DNA from: Armatimonadota bacterium
GTDB lineage: Bacteria > Armatimonadota > Zipacnadia > JAUWAU01
Direction of reading: 5' to 3'
Assembly: GCA_030601885.1 (NCBI GenBank)
Contig: JAUWAU010000008.1
Coordinates: 62,001 to 126,000 of the forward strand
DNA: 64,000 bases
Both the position numbers and the translations under genes were made by a program. The notes under the pieces were generated by a model. It was given only the letters and a program-made list of their open reading frames with translations, had not been told where the DNA came from and searched no databases. This document shows, piece after piece, positions 59,844 through 64,000 of the stretch. The first letter of the stretch is position 1. Each line of letters starts with the position of its first letter.

Positions 59844-60752
59844 GTGATGAGTTCGTCGCAGCAGGCAATTTCGCCACGCGTAGAGCCTCGCTCACACTCT
59901 GAGGCCGACGCGACCGGGCCTGAGCGTCCGTTCTTCGTGGACCACGCCAACGGTCAGCTCTATTGTGTCCTTTACGAGCGCCAGGCTTCGAGCAGACCGG
60001 CGAAGGGCGTCGTGTTCTGCCCTCCCTATCCGTGGGAGTACCAGGGATGTGACCGCCTGTTCGTCCGTGCGGCGCGTCGGCTCGCGGCCGCTGGACTCGA
60101 TGTTCTTCGGTTCGACTATTCAGGCATGCGCGAAAGCACCGGGTCGGCTCACCTGGCGGCGCTGGATACGCATCTATCGGACGTCCAATTGGCCACGGAC
60201 CAATTGCGATCCCTGCGGCCAGTAGACTCTGTCGGTTTGCTTGGGGCCCGGGCCGGAGCCACCCTCGCCGCTATGGCGGCCGACCGCGATCCCCGCGTGG
60301 AGTTCCTGATCCTCTGGGATCCCATTCCAGCCGGCAAACGATACATGACGCGGTGCCTGCGGTCTGCGGTCGCCAGTCGGAGCATAGCAGGCGATGGCAG
60401 CCGGCAGACGAGCGCAGAGCTCCGTTCGCAGCTTGAGCGAGGAGAATCGGTGGAGCTGGCCGGGTTCCTCCTCTCTGCGAAGCTCTACGACGATTGGCTT
60501 GGGATCGACGCGCTGCGCCGTATCGACCAGCGAGACATCCCGTGTCTGGTCCTGGAAACATGCGCAGGCCAGAGCAGGCGCGACCGACACGTGGCAAAGC
60601 TCGCAAGAGCATACACGGACGCAACTGATGACGGTCGCTTGGCCGTAGCCGATGAGCCGCCTTATTGGGTCGGCGCACCCCCCTTCGGTGTGATCGATAG
60701 CCGACCGGCCCTCATCACCGAGACGTTGTCCTGGCTGGCGGATCTGGCATGA
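59844..60752 (+). CDS. alpha/beta hydrolase, exosortase-A-associated type 1, nucleophile replaced
   Basis: 302 residues. GVVFCPPYPWEYQGCDRLFV, LDVLRFDYSGMRESTGSAHL and VDSVGLLGARAGATLAAMAA follow the alpha/beta-hydrolase order, but the nucleophile elbow reads G-A-R-A-G with Arg136 where Ser or Cys is expected. IDQRDIPCLVLETC is the later strand. Similar proteins occur in pairs in XrtA/PEP-CTERM polysaccharide loci. It is probably inactive or has a non-hydrolytic role. It overlaps the next gene by ATGA. Confidence 0.8.
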   Translation: MMSSSQQAISPRVEPRSHSEADATGPERPFFVDHANGQLYCVLYERQASSRPAKGVVFCPPYPWEYQGCDRLFVRAARRLAAAGLDVLRFDYSGMRESTGSAHLAALDTHLSDVQLATDQLRSLRPVDSVGLLGARAGATLAAMAADRDPRVEFLILWDPIPAGKRYMTRCLRSAVASRSIAGDGSRQTSAELRSQLERGESVELAGFLLSAKLYDDWLGIDALRRIDQRDIPCLVLETCAGQSRRDRHVAKLARAYTDATDDGRLAVADEPPYWVGAPPFGVIDSRPALITETLSWLADLA

Positions 60753-61747
60753 AACACATCGGCGAGCAGCCGGAGCGACGTTCCGTTCTGACGATTCCCG
60801 GTCCCTCGGGCGTGCTGTATGGTACATTGCACAGAGGGGGAAGTCGGGGACCGGAAAGCTCCGGAGTCTGCGTGCTGCTGCTCAGCGCCGGCCTGAGGAG
60901 TCGCTCCGGGCCTCACGAGCTATATGTGAGGCTTGCGTCGGCGTTATGCGACGCTGGGCATGACGTTTTGCGCCTGGATTGCCGGGGGGTCGGCGACAGC
61001 CAAGGCCAACTGCCGGAAGGGTCGCTCCTCGAAATCGATCATGCGGTGGACCGTGGGCTGTTCGTGGACGACGTTCGGGCAGCCATGGATGCCGCGGTCC
61101 AGGAGTGCGGCGCAAAGCGCATCGTGCTATCGGGCCTGTGCGCCGGAGCGACGACGGCCCTGCTTACGGCAGCCGTGGACGAGCGGGTACAAGCGCTGCT
61201 GCTTATGGGAATCGCGACACTGATGACGCCGGACCCGGCAGAGAAGGAAGGACTCACCGAGGGCGTTGCCAACATCTACATCGACGGCTATCGTCGGAAG
61301 CTGTTCAGGGCAGAATCCTGGCGGCGCTTCCTTTCTCTCCGATCGAACTACCGGGCGCTCGGGAGCGCGCTCTATCGCTGGGTGCGGAGTCGCGCGGTTC
61401 CACGCCGGGATGGCTTGGATCCTCGGCTCAACATGAGGGCGGTGGAGGCCCTTCAGCAGTGCGCACAGCGCGGCGTGAGGATGCTCTTCGTCTTCGGCGA
61501 GGCGGACATGGAGCTGGGGAACTTCCAGGTTGAGTTCGTCGGCAGGGCTCTCGACAGCGAACTCCAACGACGGGTGAACGAAACGCTGGTGGTAGTCCCC
61601 GACGCCGACCACACGTTTACCGGACAAGCCAGCGTCGAAAGGCTTGGCCGAACAGTTCGAGCCTGGCTTGACACAGAGGCGGAAGAAGCGAGCGAGGCCG
61701 TGATCGCGATGGAGGACGCTGCGCGGAGCCGTGCGCTGACCGCGTAA
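60749..61747 (+). CDS. alpha/beta hydrolase, exosortase-A-associated type 2, Cys nucleophile
   Basis: 332 residues. VCVLLLSAGLRSRSGPHELY, LRLDCRGVGDSQG and RIVLSGLCAGATTALLTA show the hydrolase fold with Cys131 at the elbow (G-L-C-A-G); VFGEADMELGN and VPDADHTFTG supply the acid and histidine. A cysteine nucleophile suits acyl transfer from a carrier protein. The gene overlaps the type 1 hydrolase by 4 nt and is followed by an acyl carrier protein, so the three probably act together. Confidence 0.82.
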   Translation: MKHIGEQPERRSVLTIPGPSGVLYGTLHRGGSRGPESSGVCVLLLSAGLRSRSGPHELYVRLASALCDAGHDVLRLDCRGVGDSQGQLPEGSLLEIDHAVDRGLFVDDVRAAMDAAVQECGAKRIVLSGLCAGATTALLTAAVDERVQALLLMGIATLMTPDPAEKEGLTEGVANIYIDGYRRKLFRAESWRRFLSLRSNYRALGSALYRWVRSRAVPRRDGLDPRLNMRAVEALQQCAQRGVRMLFVFGEADMELGNFQVEFVGRALDSELQRRVNETLVVVPDADHTFTGQASVERLGRTVRAWLDTEAEEASEAVIAMEDAARSRALTA

Positions 61748-61784
61748 GCCAACGACGCTCGAACCCACATCGGAGCGATTCAGC

Positions 61785-62048
61785 GTGGAAGAGCGCATAC
61801 GGCAGTTCATCATCGATACATTCTCGGTGGACGGGCAGGACGGGGCCCTGACGTCGGACATGCCACTCATCGAGTCGGGGATCATGGATTCGATGGGCGT
61901 CGTCGAGGTAGTGGAGTTCCTCGAGGACGAGTTTGATATCGAGATAGACGACGAAGAGATCGTGCCAGAGAACATGAACTCGATCGGTGGGCTGGCTCAG
62001 TTCGTGGAGGCGAAGCAGGCGGATTTGAGCCGCGCGGACGTGGAATAG
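61785..62048 (+). CDS. acyl carrier protein
   Basis: 87 residues from GTG 61785. IESGIMDSMGVVEVVEFLED contains the D-S-M phosphopantetheine site at Ser36, and EFDIEIDDEEIVPENMNSIG is the helix II-III region. Very acidic as expected. It carries an acyl or aminoacyl group between the ligase encoded next and the hydrolases before it. Confidence 0.92.
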   Translation: MEERIRQFIIDTFSVDGQDGALTSDMPLIESGIMDSMGVVEVVEFLEDEFDIEIDDEEIVPENMNSIGGLAQFVEAKQADLSRADVE

Positions 62049-62127
62049 AGCCGGCCTCTGCCGCCGGCGCTGAGACCCGCCGCTGCGACATAGGGGAGCG
62101 GCGAAGCAGAACGAGAAAGAGCGCACG

Positions 62128-63723
62128 ATGCTTGTCTCGAGACTTCTTGAAGAAGCTGCCGCTCGGGACCCGGATAAGGTCGCACTGGCCTCGGCCGAGG
62201 GCCACGCGAGTTTTGCAGACATTGATCGTGCGAGCACCAGACTGGCCGCCACGCTCAAGGCGCGCGGTCTGGGCCGTTGCGACCGAGTGCTGATATTCCT
62301 CAACAACAGCATCGAGGCTGTGGTCGCCGCCTTCGGTACATGGAAGGCCGGCGGCGTCATAGTCCCCGTGCATCCCACGGCCAAGGCGCCGCGTCTTGCG
62401 TACATCTCGAAGGAATGCCAGCCCAAGGTCCTGATCAGTGACACTCACAAACTCCCGGTCCTCCAGGCCGACGAGGCGGGCGGCACACTGCCTAACCATC
62501 GGATCCTCGCGGCGGCGGAGGGTGCCACAATTCCGTCGGATTGCCTATCGTGGACCGAGGCTGTTGAGGGCGGCAATGATCGGCCTGTCGAGCCGGGCAC
62601 TATAGATGTAGATCTGGCTGCCATTATGTATACCTCTGGCTCCACAGGCCGGCCAAAGGGCGTCATGCTGAATCACTGCAATATGGTGGCCGCCGTCGAA
62701 TCAGTGCTCGCCTACCTCGGCCTGCGACGCTCTGACATCATCCTCAACGTGATCCCCCTGTCATGGGACTACGGGCTGTTCCAGATACTGAAGGCTTTCC
62801 GAGTGGGCGCGAGGCTGATACTGGCCGAGAGCTTCTCGTACCCGGCACGCGTGCTGGCACGAGGGCGGGATGAGCACGCGACTGGCTTCCCGGGCGTACC
62901 TACGATATTCGCCGTGCTCTCGAGGCTCCGGGATCCCGGCAAGCACGCCTGTCCGGAAGTCCGTTATGTGACGAACACGGCTGCCGCCCTGCCGCCGGCG
63001 ATCTTACCGTACATCCGGATGGTCTTCCCCAACGCGCGGATCTACTCGATGTACGGCATGACCGAATGCAAGCGCGTCAGCTACCTGCCGCCTGAGGAGC
63101 TCGATGGGCGGCCGAGATCGGTTGGTAAGGCCATCCCGAATCACGAGGTATTCATAGCTGACGACTCCCTGAACCCAGTGCCGCCGGGTGAGATCGGCGA
63201 GCTCGTGGTCCGCGGCCCCACGGTCATGATGGGCTATTGGCAGAAGCCTCGGGAGTCGGCCGAAGTGCTGCCCGAAGGGCCGTGGCCCGGCGAGAGGATG
63301 TATCGCACCGGGGACCTGTTCAGGATGGACGAAGAGGGCTATCTGTACTTTGTTGCGCGCAAGGATGACATTATCAAGTGCCGGGGGCAGAAGGTCAGCC
63401 CCAAGGAAGTAGAGGATGTCCTGTACGCGATGCCTGAGGTGGCCGAGGCCGCCGTTATCGGGGTGCCCGATGAGGTAGAGGGCCAGGCCGTCACGGCACT
63501 CGTTGTGCCTCACCGAAGTGCGCAATTGACGGAGCGGGACGTGCGCCGCCACTGCGCGGCGCATTTGGAGAGCTACATGGTCCCGGGCTTGATTGAATTG
63601 CGCACTTCACTGCCGAAATCTCCTAACGGCAAGATCGACAAGAAAGCCCTCATGTCATCAGCTCGTCCCGAACCCGAGCCGGCAAGCGAGACTCATCCCA
63701 AGCACCCGGTCGTCGCAGAATAG
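62128..63723 (+). CDS. acyl-CoA ligase (AMP-forming), exosortase-A-associated type
   Basis: 531 residues of the ANL superfamily. IMYTSGSTGRPKGVMLNH is the ATP loop, SMYGMTECKRVSYLPPEEL the adenine motif, MYRTGDLFRMDEEGYLYFVA the hinge aspartate, RKDDIIKCRGQKVSPKEVED the A8 turn and SPNGKIDKKAL the catalytic lysine. It likely loads its substrate on the acyl carrier protein encoded 79 bp upstream. The C-terminus extends ~20 residues past the lysine. Confidence 0.9.
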   Translation: MLVSRLLEEAAARDPDKVALASAEGHASFADIDRASTRLAATLKARGLGRCDRVLIFLNNSIEAVVAAFGTWKAGGVIVPVHPTAKAPRLAYISKECQPKVLISDTHKLPVLQADEAGGTLPNHRILAAAEGATIPSDCLSWTEAVEGGNDRPVEPGTIDVDLAAIMYTSGSTGRPKGVMLNHCNMVAAVESVLAYLGLRRSDIILNVIPLSWDYGLFQILKAFRVGARLILAESFSYPARVLARGRDEHATGFPGVPTIFAVLSRLRDPGKHACPEVRYVTNTAAALPPAILPYIRMVFPNARIYSMYGMTECKRVSYLPPEELDGRPRSVGKAIPNHEVFIADDSLNPVPPGEIGELVVRGPTVMMGYWQKPRESAEVLPEGPWPGERMYRTGDLFRMDEEGYLYFVARKDDIIKCRGQKVSPKEVEDVLYAMPEVAEAAVIGVPDEVEGQAVTALVVPHRSAQLTERDVRRHCAAHLESYMVPGLIELRTSLPKSPNGKIDKKALMSSARPEPEPASETHPKHPVVAE

Positions 63724-63749
63724 AAGCTCGCACCGAGGAGCCGAGAACG

Positions 63750-64000
63750 TTGGTGGACGTTCGTGACGGACATCTGTGTGTGGCGGGTTGTCGCGTCGTG
63801 GACATCGTGGATGCCCATGGCGAACCGGCGTACATCTATGACGCGGAGACCATCGACCGTCAGTACGCTCAGCTTCGGACTGCCCTTCCGGACGACGTCC
63901 AGATCTTCTACTCCGTGAAGGCGAATCCGAATCCCGGCATCCTCTCGCATATGGTCGGACTCGCCGATGGCGCCGAGGTATCCTCCGGAGGCGAGCTCCG
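63750..64000 (+). CDS. PLP-dependent decarboxylase (LysA-like fold), 5' part
   Basis: The first 83 codons are present before the window ends. TTG 63750 has GAGGAG 9 nt upstream; GTG 63753 is the alternative. EPAYIYDAETIDRQYAQLRT and VQIFYSVKANPNPGILSHMV, with the PLP lysine in SVKAN, then LADGAEVSSGGEL, are the start of fold-III ornithine/diaminopimelate decarboxylases. XrtA-type loci carry such a gene next to the ligase, hydrolases and carrier protein. Confidence 0.85.
   Translation, partial: MVDVRDGHLCVAGCRVVDIVDAHGEPAYIYDAETIDRQYAQLRTALPDDVQIFYSVKANPNPGILSHMVGLADGAEVSSGGEL

Overview
This is a high-GC bacterial chromosome segment with short intergenic gaps, many GTG and TTG starts, and many dispersed palindromic repeats between genes. 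Gene content (two DUF6785-type multi-pass membrane proteins, three formylglycine sulfatases, a DUF4091/GH123-like protein, an SMP-30 lactonase, TIM-barrel sugar isomerase, secreted M14 peptidase) resembles uncultured Armatimonadota/Planctomycetota-type polymer degraders. That placement is inference; there is no rRNA here.

Layout. 1-5.4 kb: end of a membrane protein, a sugar isomerase, and a left-running sulfatase / NAD-epimerase / CofE-like operon. 6-11.1 kb: an export cluster of two small secreted proteins, a large beta-sandwich surface protein and a secretin. 11.1-20.4 kb: a toxin-antitoxin remnant, a RecQ-phosphoribosyltransferase fusion, DprA, an M14 peptidase / alanine dehydrogenase / HicB-like operon, an internally deleted glmS and a UDP-sugar dehydrogenase. 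20.6-41.3 kb: DUF4091 protein, sulfatases, DinB, the intact DUF6785 protein, two more toxin-antitoxin pairs, an ABC-2 permease with a large membrane partner, gluconolactonase, YbaK, an MFS transporter and an anchored alpha-solenoid protein.

41.35-50.66 kb is a mobile island ending at a tRNA-Lys gene. It carries a large serine recombinase with an RHH partner, a filamentous-phage gene II/X-type replication protein, and a tyrosine recombinase split over separate genes: a catalytic-domain-only protein flanked by two stand-alone core-binding-domain proteins, plus a third, decayed core-binding copy interrupted by two TAG codons. Associated DNA includes a perfectly symmetric quartet of GCGTTAAAAAA motifs, an inverted repeat around the catalytic gene's promoter, six AGAA-N5/6-TTCT motifs, and a two-copy structured element whose main stem covaries between copies. 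This is the best candidate in the window for an undescribed system.

51.2-64 kb is an exopolysaccharide locus of exosortase-A (XrtA) type: SLBB export protein, chain-length regulator, tyrosine autokinase, polysaccharide deacetylase, PaaK-like adenylate-forming enzyme, SufS-like PLP enzyme, two alpha/beta hydrolases, acyl carrier protein, acyl-CoA ligase and the start of a PLP decarboxylase. No exosortase lies within the window.
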